Shown in pieces: positions 1 to 11,596 of a stretch of 64,000 bases of DNA. Each line of letters opens with the position of its first letter. Positions within the stretch are counted from its first letter, which is position 1. The position numbers and the translations under genes are program-made. The DNA lies in assembly GCA_014905825.1 (NCBI GenBank), contig JACGCN010000006.1, positions 124,001 through 188,000 of the forward strand, written 5' to 3'. The DNA is from Lyophyllum atratum (taxonomy: Eukaryota > Basidiomycota > Agaricomycetes > Agaricales > Lyophyllaceae). Below the pieces are notes generated by a model. That model saw only the letters and a list, made by a program, of their open reading frames with translations, did no database searches and was not told the DNA's origin.

Positions 1-571
1 GCTACCATGGCTTTGGACTTGAAGGCAGAAGCTCGAGCAACTGCCAGTGACAGTTGTATACGCCAGAGCAAAGCAACCGGTCAGGTCGGCATATAAAGTC
101 CGCTGCGCTCAAGGAAAGAAACTTGTCTTGACTCGGGTCCCGTGAAGAACGGCGATTTGCATACTGTGGCCAAGGTCAAGGCGCTGGACAAGTCATCCTG
201 TTGACCGTAAGTACCACAGCCACGCTTCACCAGTCAGTCGGAGATTCAACCTAAAATTGTTGTCCAAGGGTGCGGTGGGAATGAGTATCGATCCTACAAT
301 CGGTTTGATTCTCTCTGTCTGATGCATCCGTAATCGATTAACCTTGTCTTGATCGGCGTGAATGAAGCAGGCTCGTTATCAGGAAATGATCAGTTCATCA
401 AGGTCGCGAAGCATCAATCAACAAAATTAGAATCAGTATTTGACCATGTCCATCGAAACAACCACGATGAGGTCCATCGAGATATAGAGGTAAGGAACGT
501 ATAAGTATAGTACACCAAAAGGGTCCACCGCGTCCAGACAAAAAGTAGTCCAAATTGTACCTGGACAAGAT
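1..571. other. Left edge, no gene assigned
   Basis: No convincing coding exon was found. A short plus-strand open stretch ending with a stop near position 203 could be the last exon of a gene outside the window, but its composition is not persuasive. The part from about 300 to 571 is probably the 3' flank of the minus-strand lectin gene. Confidence 0.3.
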
Positions 572-1850
572 CAAGGGAACGTCCAGACCTGGTTGTTATT
601 GCCAGCGCTGCACTGCCAAGTCTGCACCTGGTTGCTATTGGCTGTCGAACCATTGGGAAGATCAAGGCATTGTCCTGTGAAACCGGAAAAAAGATAAGAT
701 CAGTAAATGGACCGGGATACACGTAAGGAAGTGAACGTACCGGTTCCGGACAGCTGGAGGCGCTTGTCCTCTCTGTAATTCCAAGTCTGGGCAGGGAGAG
801 CCTCATAGCATTGCCAAATCTTCATGCCGACGCCACTGGCAGGGTCTTTACGAGGATGTGAATGAGACGCGTAGAACGGAGGCCATTGAGCAATAGTGAC
901 TTACTCGATCCCGCATCAAGACAGAAATTGGTCCCGTCAAGGTTTACATAAGTACCTCCAGCGGCGATCCTCCACTTCTGGGCCGTAGTGCCATTGCAGT
1001 CGTAGCTAACATGCGAAAATGGATTAGAACCAGAGGCAATCGTCCAGAAGAACCAGTTCCTCACATCTGGACGGGGGTACCATTAGCCCGAACATTGCCG
1101 CGGACATCCAAGCACTTCGCAGCGTTGCCATTGGGGTGAATCTCGGCCGCGAAGCCGTTCGCCGGAGGAGGGAAACCACCGCTCGGGCAGAAGCTGGGTC
1201 GATCGCAGGTTCTTAGTCGACATGCGGTACACACGAGTTGAGGAAGGATACTTACGTGACTTTGTAACCGATGTTATCTCCAGGGCAGGCGTACACTGGA
1301 GATGTGGGTGCCGTCGTATTGGAGGCGGGCGGGAAACCCGTTGGTGGCTGTTGGAATACGGACAGACATGCTTTGCTGTCGCACATGTCGCTTACGCAGA
1401 AACCGTTGTTCTGTGACAAAGGAGTCAGTCATCGATGAGGTAGCTATCAACGAAACTCACGATGGGAGCCTGAGGTTCGATGCGCACTCCGATATTGAGG
1501 CGAGAGGGATCAATGACGATGTAGTAGTAGTCATCCTATGAGGTGTACAAGAGTCAGTAAGTGGTTTGAGTCAACGGCAACGACCAGCCCCTTACCTCAC
1601 CGTAGAATCCTGCCCTGGTGGTCCTCTCGCCGGTTGCGCTACCTCCGTTGGCATCCGTAAAGATAAAGCCACTCCATCCCTCAGGCAACTGGTGCGTAGC
1701 TGTGGCGCCTTTACCGAGAATTCCTTGGTAATTCTCGTTCATATAAAGGCCCACGCTCTGCGGGCAGTTGTTGAAGATCGTATAAAGTCGAGCAAAAGCC
1801 TGCGGAGCCAAGAGAAGACAGGCACCGAGGGTGAGGCCGAAGTTGCGCAT
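572..1850 (-). CDS. Secreted thaumatin-like / ricin-B lectin fusion protein
   Basis: Seven exons (about 1850-1596, 1535-1461, 1410-1256, 1211-1065, 1005-905, 845-741 and 674-572) join in frame to give about 313 residues. The start is the ATG followed by a hydrophobic signal peptide (LTLGACLLLAPQAFA). The next part (IFNNCPQSVGLYMN, then a cysteine-rich stretch with CVSDMCDSKAC) resembles the thaumatin/osmotin-like fold. From about residue 215 a ricin-B type beta-trefoil follows, with repeated QxW motifs (AQKW, AQTW, NQVW) and CLD motifs (KCLDV, FCLDAG, QCLDL), which normally binds galactose-type sugars. The protein is probably extracellular and binds carbohydrate, for example in cell-wall interaction or defence. 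The domain calls are by pattern. The trefoil half is clear and the thaumatin-like half is less certain. Nothing in the sequence suggests an enzymatic toxin chain. Confidence 0.8.
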
Positions 1851-2584
1851 CGTCGATGTTCGTCGGGAAACGGAGAACGAATGAGTGTAGGTGCTCGAAT
1901 AACCGCCTTTTGTGTGAATGCGTCCGCCATCTCACCACGGGCTATGGCGTCCGCAGGTATCTAGGGTCATAGGTTCCAAGACCCGAAGCCAAGCTGTCAC
2001 TTGCAGGTTTCGAAGAGGAAAGACATGGAGCTGCAGACATAGAATGAAGATGATTATCAGACCGAGGCCCATCGGAATTTCGAACTGCCCATTCCCACTG
2101 ACCTCTCGCGCTAACAGCACGTACTCCTCCCGCTATCTTTGTGATGTAAATAGCGAGGGTCCCCGAGAAGACTTGCTTGGACATTGGGCAGCGAAGCGAC
2201 GTCTGAGTGTCTGGTTGAAGTTCAAACGCGTAATTTTGGAAGAAAAAACGAAATCACGTGATTGCGTCGCGTCGCGTAAAACCAGGCACAGGAAATGCGG
2301 CTGCCAACGATCCATGGTCAGTCTGGTCAATTCCAGATCTCGTTGGGTGCGCACAAGAAGGGAATATACATGACTGCACTGTTAGCATGGATGATCTTTA
2401 TCACAATCTCTTGCCCGCCCTCGACAGTCGATCAAAAGCAGATTATAATCTCAGATGATAAAGATCGCCTGAGAATGAGTCATTTATGCCATGAAGATTA
2501 AAGCAGGCCGTGCGGTATGTTGAGTGCACCTTCATCTAGGTTCATAATAAACGTTCGGAAATCTATACTGTTCAGTCTCATAAC
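1851..2584. other. Intergenic region upstream of the lectin gene
   Basis: This lies between the 5' end of the lectin fusion gene and the 3' end of the MFS gene, both on the minus strand. It should hold the lectin promoter. No TATA box or other motif stands out, and the small overlapping open frames on both strands lack coding character. Confidence 0.4.
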
Positions 2585-4520
2585 TTATGATAGCTTCCCG
2601 AGCTGCCCCTTGAGGCGTAGCGGTAGCAGAAAAGACGTCGCCACCCCAATGAGCGTGATAGCTAAAATGACGAGGTATACCATGTAACCACCCACAAGTT
2701 GTTTTTGCAACGAAATCGAGAACAGAGAAGATGCAAGGGTCGGCGCTAGCGTCCTAACGACGGCGCTCAGCATCTGGGCAAGACCGTTGACAGCCCCGAG
2801 AGATGCAGAGCCTGGCGCAGCATCCATGACGAACAGTTGGCAGCACCCTTTTCACAACCAAAGTGAGTGAGTCTGTGATGCCACAGGAATAACATAAGAG
2901 CCTAGCTCACCATAAGACATATACGCGAAGCAATGCAAGGATAGTTGTACTATAAGGACGAACCATACGTTTCGATCAGCATGCCCAGCACGCTTGGCCA
3001 AAAAGCTCATCAGAGGGTACCCTGAAAATGTTGACACAAAGCAAGCGAAGCAGATGATATACGCTCCGCGAGGGCCGAGCCATTTTACGACCCGCGCGAA
3101 GGCTATCACTTGAAAGATGGCATTGAGGATGCCCCAGGTGCCCATTACCATTCCAATTGTGAACGGCTCGAAGCCTAGGCCGCCCAGAGGAATTGATGTC
3201 GACAGCATGAGCGGGAGCAGGACCTGCTGTACTTGGTCGAGAAAAGAGAAGAAGGTGTGATTGATGAGAGGGATAAGAAGCGAGCCAGTGAGGAGTGATA
3301 AGAATGGTGGTGGCGTGAAGTCCTCCGACTTGCTATGCGTTTCATAGTCAGCGACACTTGCTCCTGGGTGTCCACGTTGATCTGTCCCTTCTGCTGTCCC
3401 GTAGTTAAGAGCCGCTTGGTTAGGATCGAGCAAAGGAGAACTCCGTTCCGAATTCGACGCTTTCCGTCGAAAATGTCCATTTTGTTGGCGACGTTGCTTA
3501 TCGGCGTTTCGTCGGATCGCCGATGGTAAACTCTGCATGTTTTGAGTACCATAACTCGTGTAAGGTGGGTACGAAACGCCACTGACCTCACACAAGAAGA
3601 AGTATGCATAGAGGAAAGATATGAACGCAATACTTCCCGCGGCGGCACAGGGAAGAAAATATGGATAGTCATGGAAGAAGGCGATCTTCCCAAAGGTCTC
3701 AGGCCACTGCATGGCGGGTCTCGCTGCGGCACCCCCCACGACTGGCCTGTAATTCGCGTTAGCGGTTCAACTGAGTTATCAAATGTTCATGTCGCATACC
3801 CAAAGGTGATTCCGGCACTCCACATGGCTGGTATCCATCCAAGGGCGGTAGGCAAGTCTTCCGGGTCTGTGATCTGACGTCTTGGATAAACGAGCTGCAA
3901 AAGTCTAAGCAAATCCTAGTCAAGCTTACTTCGACCATCATGCTCCTCGAAACCCCTAAGTATCAAGAAGAGAGGCTCAACGCACTGCAACAGACAACAG
4001 ATAGATATGCTCACCGATGTTCCCGTTGAACAGCCCTTGCGCACACCTAGATATGACCAACATCCAAAAGTTGCTCGATAAACCAAACGAGGTCATGGCC
4101 AGTGCGAGCCCGAGAGGTCCGAGGAGCAGTACTGGCCTTCGGCCTATCCGATCTGACAGGCGTCCCCAGTGGTACACGCTAAGACACTCGGAGAAGAAAA
4201 ATATCGACTCCTGCATAGGTGTACATCGATTAACAGGGTTACCGACAGCAAAATAAATGGTCACGAACGATGATCCCTGCATAGTAACCTGTCTTTTTTT
4301 CATCGCCTCTTGTGATTCCAGTATCCCTGACAAACTGATTGACGAAGGGGTAGATAACAGTCGAAGTTACCGGCTCTGAGAACTGAATGAGAAGGAGGAT
4401 GATGAGTTGGACGAGGGGTAAGGGTTTTTTCTTTGTGGATGGTCGAGTATGGGGGGCAGCTGCTTCAGCCGATGCAGTTCCGTCGGATTCCGTGTCGTTC
4501 CTTCCGAGTTGGGGATCCAT
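2585..4520 (-). CDS. Major facilitator superfamily transporter (ZIFL-like)
   Basis: This is a multi-exon membrane transporter of about 500-550 residues. The N-terminus is hydrophilic, then helix 1 starts at PLVQLIILLLIQFSEPVTS. The MFS signature between helices 2 and 3 is present (GRLSDRIGRRPVLLLGPLG), followed by SRCAQGLFNGNIG and, after two short introns, MMVEITDPEDLPTALGW. This is the fungal/plant zinc-induced-facilitator-like subgroup of drug:H+ antiporters. A long charged central loop (RRNADKQRRQQNG, then an acidic part) separates the two six-helix halves. The second half runs from FLSLLTGSLLIPLINHTFF to the C-terminal LPLRLKGQ. The start ATG at 4520 precedes the only hydrophilic leader in frame. 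It probably exports small molecules across the plasma or vacuolar membrane. The substrate cannot be read from sequence. Confidence 0.85.
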
Positions 4521-5592
4521 GAATTGGAAGTGGGCGGACCGCCTGAGCTTAGCTGTCGACTGTTATAAAGAGCTTGGAACTTCTTCTTGACAGGCAAGAT
4601 GCTTCATAGCTGCTAAAGCGTTAGTCCATTGTCGATCTTGACGCATAGAACGCCTGATAGTGGCCTCGGAGCAGAACAAGCATCGGTTGACCAAGAGTGA
4701 CGTTTAATATACTAATTTCATCGCCGAACCGAATAGCTTAGTGCTTCATGGTCCAATGAGCTTGACCTCACCGTTTGCTGGCATCGTTGAATAGATATGG
4801 TGGAGCACGGAGGACTTGAGAGTCAGCTGGAGAGTCAGATTATGTAGTATTAGAAGTGGCGGCCACTTGAAAAGAAATCCTAATTCCGTCCTCGCGGGTG
4901 TTGAAGCGTATTTGTTCTGATGCGGTTTTCTCCAAAAGCGGTCACGGTGATCATGCGCATTGCGGTTGACCTCGAATTCAGTACCCGAATCTAGAGCCTC
5001 AACCGTAGATGGTGATCGATTGACCGCAATGGCTCCAATAACAGACGGTCTAGGGCTACGCCGATGAGTATAACACAGAAAATTTGAGATCGATGTGGAA
5101 GGGACAAGGGTGTAGGTCTTTTGCGCTCCCTATCCCTCTGAGAAGACCACTGATCTTCACATCGATGTCTCGTTTCCGATAGCCCCCAATCGATATATCA
5201 AGAACCACCTTGGGCGACAATCGATGCGACTCTGTGGGGTAGCTTCTAGCTGCAGTGGTCACGGGGCGCTCGGACCTCGCATCATCATCTTCTTGGGATT
5301 CGAAGTCGTTGTACCTCCGTCCATATCAACTTGACCCTGCTATTCATCTCCATCGCCGTCGACTACGCTTGATACCGAAGATATTTTAAACATCTCCATG
5401 CATTGCAGTGTGCGCTTAATCTATCTCGGTCTTGGTACTTTCGTCTGTCGATCATCGAAATGAAGGCAATGGATGCATGCTGCCCTCCGAGTGGGTACAC
5501 CACGTACCAGAAGTTTGAAATCTCTCCTTTCCAGGAGTCACCTGCGGAGCGTGAAGGAATCAGAAGCAAGAGCCCTTCCCAGGTGATCGCTC

Positions 5593-6025
5593 TTGAATTC
5601 AGGAGATCGCCCAGGAACATGTACCTGCAGCTGATACGATATCGCCGGTCCTTGGAGGAATCCTGGATATCTTAGAACGTGGATGTGTCAAATCCGTACC
5701 TCCTTTTCTTGATCTTGTCCGTGACTCTGCAGCTGGCGGTTGCGTCAGATCCAAAATCAATGAAAACACCATTGGTGTATACGAGGACGTCCTCACACAA
5801 TACAGGGATATCTCCATAGTGATAGCTTCACCAGAGCGGGACATTTTTTTCACGGAAAACGCACTGGAGCAAGGCCTGCGAGATGCATCGTACTCCGCAG
5901 CCACATTGAAGATTCTGTCAAGCCAATCTCGGAACACGAAGCAAGATCCCTGCTTCCAAATCGTGATTCATGACAAGCGTTATGGAAAGTGGAGTATGTT
6001 AAATTCCAACTTCCGTGAATTTTAG
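5593..6025 (+). other. Coding-like fragment, unassigned, possibly a decayed gene
   Basis: This plus-strand frame is open for about 143 codons and reads like real protein (VLGGILDILERGCVKSVPP, later VIASPERDIFFTENALEQG). It has no ATG at its left end, where a TGA lies directly upstream, and no convincing exon precedes it. The composition suggests an alpha-helical protein. I do not recognise the family. It may be one exon of an unmodelled gene or a relic. The overlapping minus-strand frame has lower coding character. Confidence 0.25.
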
Positions 6026-6280
6026 GGTGTGGAGATAGCAGGGCTAGAGTGATATGGGCGAGGACAGCTGACGTCCAGGTACGCCCCGCAATCGACTCTC
6101 CTCGTTTCTTACTGTCAGTTGATCACGAAGGGAGCAAGCCTTTGTGCATTAGGTGCCTCTAATTCAAAGAACTTCTTACGATCCAGGTACCATGGCGCAG
6201 CTTCATACTAATCACAAGAATGCTTCCTTGCTCTGGATGTTCGACGCATCCAAAAACGTCCATCCAGGCATGAGGAAATG

Positions 6281-6288
6281 TATAAATA
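6281..6288 (+). promoter_or_regulatory. TATA box of the cupin gene
   Basis: TATAAATA lies about 70 bases upstream of the ATG at 6355, a usual spacing for a fungal TATA promoter. The transcription start is probably 25-40 bases downstream of it. Confidence 0.55.
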
Positions 6289-6354
6289 AGAGAGGGAGGA
6301 AGCGTTATAAGCCAGAACACACTGCTTAGTATCGTTCACCCACACCTTACAATC

Positions 6355-7853
6355 ATGGAGAGCCTCATCGACCGCTATGCTTACTTCGGGACTACCGATA
6401 GTACCATCTCTAAAGAGGAGAAGCTTGCTGGCATGACATCCGTCTTCCCATCTGTCCTCACCCACGCCGATCTTCCACCTCTCTACGACGACGAACCCGA
6501 GACCGACACTGTCGCCAATTTCAAAGACCCTTTGCAACTCGTCGTGGAGGGCCAGGGAATCGTCGCGGTCCAAGTCAAACCCGGAGTCCAATTTTCCATT
6601 ATCCTTACCCCATCTGCTGAGCTAGGAGACAACGACACAGGTCTCAAGCTTGAGCTAACAGAGAAATCTGCGAAGTTCTTTGCTATCACTCTACATTCTT
6701 CAACCGAGATCCCGTCCGTTACTCCCAAGGGTCCGACTGCACCACTCTTGGTGCCAGGAGTCGAGGATCTATATTGGTTGAGCGTCGATCAGAAGAATGG
6801 GAGTCTTCGGTATGGAAAGACATACAGGTCTGCAAGCACAACCTTCCTCAAAGCGACTGTGGACGTTGGGGATAAGGCGACGAAGCCAGGACCCTTCATC
6901 TGGGTCAAAAGCCTAAAGCATGTTTCCATCGTTTCTGTGACCGGCGCCTCCTCGGTGAGATCAAGCCCAAATTCAAGAAGATACCACTTCACTGACTTGT
7001 TTGATATTTCCAGGATATCCGTCCGGATCTTGGCCAGGTATCCATCGGCAGCCTCCCAATCGTCAACGATCTCCCTCCCATCGTGGCTGAATCTGTGGAG
7101 GTCACACTCGAAGACCTCGCGATCAGCACCACAACCTCTATCGCCAATCTCAGCCCAGAATGCCAGCGTCTCTATGCGAATGTTACTGGCCCTGGAGTGA
7201 AGCTTGACGACAAGAACTTCCCTGACTTCAGCCAGGCGCTCGAATTTAGCATTCGCACCCCCGGCAAGATCTGCTATGAGAAGTTGAAGGCGAAAGCCGA
7301 CGAGTTCGGAGACCCCGAGATGACATACTTGAGAATCACCCTTGGATCGGATGAGGTATGCCTCTATTCCCTTTCTTCCGCTTGCGTGACCGACACGAAC
7401 AATCTTCAGGGAAACTCTCCTGGCGTGCCCTTCGTCATGGAAATTTGGCCTTCGAAGCACAGGTCACCGATCCACGACCACGGCGAAGCGTACGCCGTCA
7501 TCAAAGTTCTACACGGCGAGATCAACGCGTCGTACTTCACCAAGCTCGACCACAAGTCCGGCATCAAGCTCGAGCCTGACTTCACGTTCCAGAAGGACCA
7601 GGTGACGTGGATTGGGCCCGATAACTACCAGGTGCACCAGCTGCACAACGACTCGGATCGCGTTTGCGTGACGATTCAGTGCTACCAGTACGCGAACACG
7701 GATCGCGCGCATGACGAGTATTTCGAATACCTGGATGCGAAGTCGGGGGATAAGGAGCCGTTCTATCCCGATTCCGATTGGGATTTCGTGGCGTTCAAGA
7801 GGCTGATTAAAGCGGAGTGGGAAGCCCACCTCAAGAAGCTTGAATGGAAGTAG
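6355..7853 (+). CDS. Cysteine dioxygenase-like RmlC cupin protein
   Basis: Three exons (6355-6954, 7014-7355, 7410-7853) join in frame to 461 residues. The C-terminal third is a cysteine-dioxygenase type cupin: SPIHDHGEAYAVIKVLHGEI carries the HxH iron ligands (His336, His338), and VHQLHN supplies the likely third ligand His390. Family enzymes oxidise a thiol such as cysteine to the sulfinate using non-haem Fe(II) and O2, usually in the cytosol. Ordinary cysteine dioxygenases have about 200 residues, whereas this one has an N-terminal extension of about 250 residues of unknown fold. The cysteine that forms the Cys-Tyr cross-link in the animal enzyme is absent after the HxH motif, where Gly and Ala follow as in many microbial forms. 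The substrate may therefore differ. The start codon fits the upstream TATA box. Confidence 0.85.
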
Positions 7854-8380
7854 ACGTGGCCATTCCCGAATTGCATCCTTGACTTAGTCAGATATCTGTA
7901 ACGTTGCCTTTTGATGAAATTGTATAAATTTCCTCTGATACATACAACAAACTTCTCTGCGCAAGAGCCATCCCCCGACATCCACCTAAAGCATGAAAAG
8001 AACAACCTATGGCATAAGGCAACAATCAACCAGACCAAGAATATCTTGACAGTATTCAAAAGGGCTTCGGACAAGCATGACTGGCGGAGTTATTCGAACC
8101 TTGATCCTGAAGGACAAGTGCCTCACGATGGGTGAGGCATCCCTAGCTTGCGATACCGATGGCTATCGTTCGTGGTCGATGATGTCATCCTTTTCACGAT
8201 CGGAATGGTCGCCGACAAAAAGAGGCGCAAGGAACGCGAACTGGGATGTCAAACGACGGAACAGACTATTCCAAGTGTTTTCCCACTGGGGGCGGGGGTA
8301 TTGTCGACGGCAGGAAGTATAGTCGATGGCGGACTCGAGGAAAGTAAAGAGGCGCAAGCCATGTTGGGCGTCTTTTTCGA
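7854..8380. other. Intergenic region after the cupin gene
   Basis: This is the presumed 3' untranslated region of the cupin gene followed by sequence with no recognised gene. An AT-rich stretch at about 7895-7930 may hold the polyadenylation signal. Confidence 0.35.
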
Positions 8381-9345
8381 TCATTTAGCACTCGCGACTA
8401 CGAAATCATCAGCCATGATGACGTCTACATCCATGACAATATCCGAATCCACCGATAGCCCGTTGGGAACGTATTGCATAGCAGGAATATCGACATTCAT
8501 AGGCTCGCCTAAACGAATCACTTCGATATCCATGGCTTGGCCGGGTCGGAACACATCAACCGCTATGCCGGCGGGCAGACTGGGCGCTAGCGGTGTCACG
8601 GTCCGTGGCAGGGTTGCGACATTCTTGGTGTGGACCCAATGTTCGGCAAGGAAGCGCCTGGAGTTCAGCGTTGCTCGTTGTCGGAACTTCAAGCCCCTCC
8701 GACCTCCATTAGACTTCCCTGCCTTGGCCCTCAACCTTCGCGTCAGCCAAAATCTCCCCGCCCCTCCAAAAGCTTGGCCTTCCTAGCCTCAATCCGACGA
8801 TCCATCCCCGAACACAGACCCGCATGAGTCTGTTGAGACTTCCAGGCGTCACCATCCAGCATCCGGGCTCCTTGCTCTCCGTACCCATCGACTTCGCGCC
8901 AGATTTGCGCATTAGTCGGCTGACGATAGAGTTGCTAACGTCAACCGTCTCCCAACCTCCATCAGGCTCTCCCGTCTTGGCCCTCGACCTTGGCCTCGGC
9001 CAAAACCTCCCCGCCCCTCTCCAAAAGCTTGGCCTTCCTAGCCTCAATCTAACGGTTCATCTCCGGACTCTGAACCTCACACATCTGATAGATCTCAACA
9101 CGTCACTGTTCGCCGCCGGTTCCCACTCCCAGCACCAGATCCGGGAGGAGTCCGAGGAGGAGGCGTAAATATCACGATGGGCGGCGGGCTTGGTAGTGGC
9201 GATGAGGGACGAGCCGAGGAAGGTGGCGGCGTCTATGGGCGTCGAGGTAGCGGTGGGCCGGGGTTGAATGGCCTGCGAGGCTTGGAATAATCGAAGAGCG
9301 CAACATGGACGCTGGGAGTGAAGAAGGGTCATCGCCACCTATAAC
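8381..9345 (-). pseudogene. Degraded gene of unknown family
   Basis: Pieces of minus-strand coding sequence are seen but do not join without breaks. The 3' piece (8381 to about 8700) reads TLPRTVTPLAPSLPAG and ends in an acidic segment (DSDIVMDVDVIMADD) before a stop. Upstream, two copies of a charged helical segment (IEARKAKLLERGGEVL and a close variant) occur in different frames and contain stops. A further piece at 9170-9320 reads TSTPIDAATFLGSSLIATT. The locus looks like a decayed gene that suffered an internal tandem duplication. I do not recognise the product, and an intact gene with unusual splicing is not excluded. Confidence 0.3.
8703..9063. repeat. Imperfect direct repeat of about 100 bp
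   Basis: The segment at about 8703-8810 recurs at about 8956-9063, including the shared core AAAAGCTTGGCCTTCCTAGC, with scattered substitutions and small indels that shift the reading frame. The offset is about 253 bases. Confidence 0.6.
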
Positions 9346-10560
9346 GAGGACCGTCAACAAGGCATTACACCAACACGGCCGCAAGGGGGATTACTTACCA
9401 TCAAGGATCGAAGCGTCCAGACTCTCCTTTGGCTGGGCGAAAAGCTGCCCGCCAGCTTCCCTCGGCGCGGTTCAAGAACTGCCCTCCTCGATGAAACCGG
9501 TGAAGGGCGCGACATGAAGGTCAGGGGCCAGCGAAAGGATGGGGGACATGACGGCTGGGTCCGAGTCGCTCTTCGACGGAGGGGAGTGGACGTGGTTGAT
9601 TTCTTGACGTCTATTGGGGAAGAATCGGTCTCAGAAGGAGGAGAGAGGGAGGCATGGCCATACGGACCAAGGACTCCGCGCTGAGAGCGTCGAGGCCAGT
9701 GCACTCCGCCGGCTTGAGCAGGCTTCAGCGGCGTCGGTAGAAGCATGACTATGGCCAATGACGTGAGCAAGGGACCTGTACTAGAATGACTTTAGTGGGA
9801 GACTGGCCAGCGAGCTTGGGCGGAGGGCATACAGCGAGTTTGAGGATCGTGCTTTGGTTGGTGGTGGAGGTTGATGGTAATAGGGTAGGCCTGTAATTCC
9901 TGGCGTCTGTCATGTGTACCGAGACACGAAAACTTCTAGAAGTTGGAAGGGTCTCTTGTGGACACCGTAGGGATTGACCTAGGGAGTTGAACTGAAAAAT
10001 GCCTAGAGGAAGATCAGCAACCGCCTATCATCAAGGCAAGCAGACGCCTGAAAACGTACCTTCAGGGTTTCTATCTGGACTGGCACTAAACTTGCTTGCC
10101 TGAACAGGTAAACGCGCGCTACACCTCCCATAAAGACGTCCATCAGGCAATTCGGCCCTCCATTGTCATACAGGAGAGCATTTCGAGCTCGAATCGTGTC
10201 GTCTAGCATGTTACCGACTTCCAGTTCACACTCTGGCACTGCCGCAGCGTCGTATGCTATAATGGAACATAGTAAGTAGGTGGGTTGTTGGTCTAAGAAC
10301 CAAATCTTGCTCACCATTGTCAGTTTTCGAAGTAAGATGATCACCGGGCTCAGCACCCATTGACTTCAAGAGGTTGGATCGACGTCGATGGAGGAAGTGT
10401 CGGAAGCAACTCAGAATATGGTGGCAGTGCAATATGTGATTCGGCCACCCCAGCCAAATATCGTCATCAACGTGTCCATGATTCCACTTTCCGGTTCCCG
10501 CTCGCTGCCAACTCTGTCAAGCACAGCGACCACCACCACAACGACCACCACAACGACATC
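9346..10560. other. Region without a firm gene call
   Basis: Minus-strand 9354-9770 is open for 138 codons and rich in Pro, Arg and Ser, possibly the 5' part of the decayed locus to its left. The rest, to the Use1 start, contains the Use1 promoter and a short run of repeated ACCACAACG units at about 10530-10557. No TATA box is obvious. Confidence 0.3.
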
Positions 10561-11596
10561 ATGAGCTATGCCCTCGACCCACTCCACGACGAAATCAACC
10601 TGAGACGACTGGTACGGCGGCTTGACAAGGCTACCTCCGAGGACTGGGACGAGTCGCCAAGAGGCCGTGCTTGGATCAAGGCGCAGGGGACGTTACAGGT
10701 ACGAAGAGCCGAAGTGTATTCTGGCGTGTGATTGACGAGGTTCGACGAATAGAAAGTCAAATATGCGCGCAAGCTCTTGAAGAACGTCGATATCTATGAG
10801 GAGGAGCAACCACCGTGAGTCTCCCAAATACATTCGTTTGCCACGACCAGCTCCCCATGTCTAAATAGCAAACGCCGCGTGCAGCAGCTCAACGACATAC
10901 GGATAAAGCTAGATAAGATCGAAGCATTCATAAAGGAGGTCCAACACGTACGTCCACCGCCCCCCTCCAAACACAACATCCTTCATAACCTTCCCCACCC
11001 AGCGAACAGCACCCCTCCCAACCCGCCCCCCTCCAATCCTACCAAACATCCCCCAACCCCCCGCCCCCTCCTCTCTAACCCTCGACCTCCCCCCACTGCC
11101 CACCATAACCTCACCAGAGGGCGAACCAGAACCTTCTGGGGTCCCCACAGACGACCTCCTCCTCCCCGCCGAAACCCCCGCCTACCCCTCCTCCACCAGC
11201 TTCTCCTTCCCCACACCCATGACCCTCCTCCCCACCCTCCCCTCCTCTTCCTCTTCCAATGGCGCCACAACGACGGCTGTCACCACCGGCGCCGCACCCA
11301 GATTCCTCCAGAACACAAACGCACTCCAACACGAGCTGTCCGACCAGCTCGCGCAAATGGCCACCCAGCTCAAGCGAAACGCCGTGCACTTCTCCGATAC
11401 CCTGTCCCGGGACCAGGCGGTGGTGGAAGAGACGCAGGGGAAGCTGGAGGGGAACTTTGATGTGATGCAGAAGGAGAGGATACGGCTTAGGGATCATAGG
11501 GGGAAGAGCTGGGGTACGACTTGGCTGGTGATGGCGATTGTGTTTACGGTCGTGTTGCTGTTCATGCTGATGGTGTCCATTATTCGATTCACATGA
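10561..11596 (+). CDS. USE1: Use1-type SNARE (ER vesicle transport)
   Basis: Four exons (10561-10698, 10753-10814, 10869-10947, 11003-11596) join in frame to 290 residues. The N-terminal part has the Use1-family helical region (EINLRRLVRRLDKATSEDW, then IRIKLDKIEAFIKEVQH). A long Pro/Ser/Thr-rich linker follows. Near the C-terminus is the SNARE helix (HELSDQLAQMATQLKRNAVH to about residue 255), then a single membrane anchor (TTWLVMAIVFTVVLLFML) with only a few residues beyond it, as expected for a tail-anchored protein. Use1 is an ER t-SNARE that works with Sec20 and Ufe1/syntaxin-18 in retrograde Golgi-to-ER fusion. The linker is expanded and proline-rich compared with yeast. It converges on the adenylyl cyclase gene. 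Confidence 0.85.

Larger units (their letters stand above)
4521..6354. other. Long intergenic region with one coding-like fragment
   Basis: The first 900 bases should include the promoter of the MFS gene. At 5593-6025 there is a coding-like plus-strand stretch, listed separately. The end holds the promoter of the cupin gene. The rest shows no recognisable gene, repeat or RNA. Confidence 0.4.

Noticed and set aside
10983..11270. Gly/Arg-rich minus-strand open frames over the Use1 linker
   Set aside because: They are mirror images of the Pro-rich Use1 linker codons on the other strand and have no domain or splice support.
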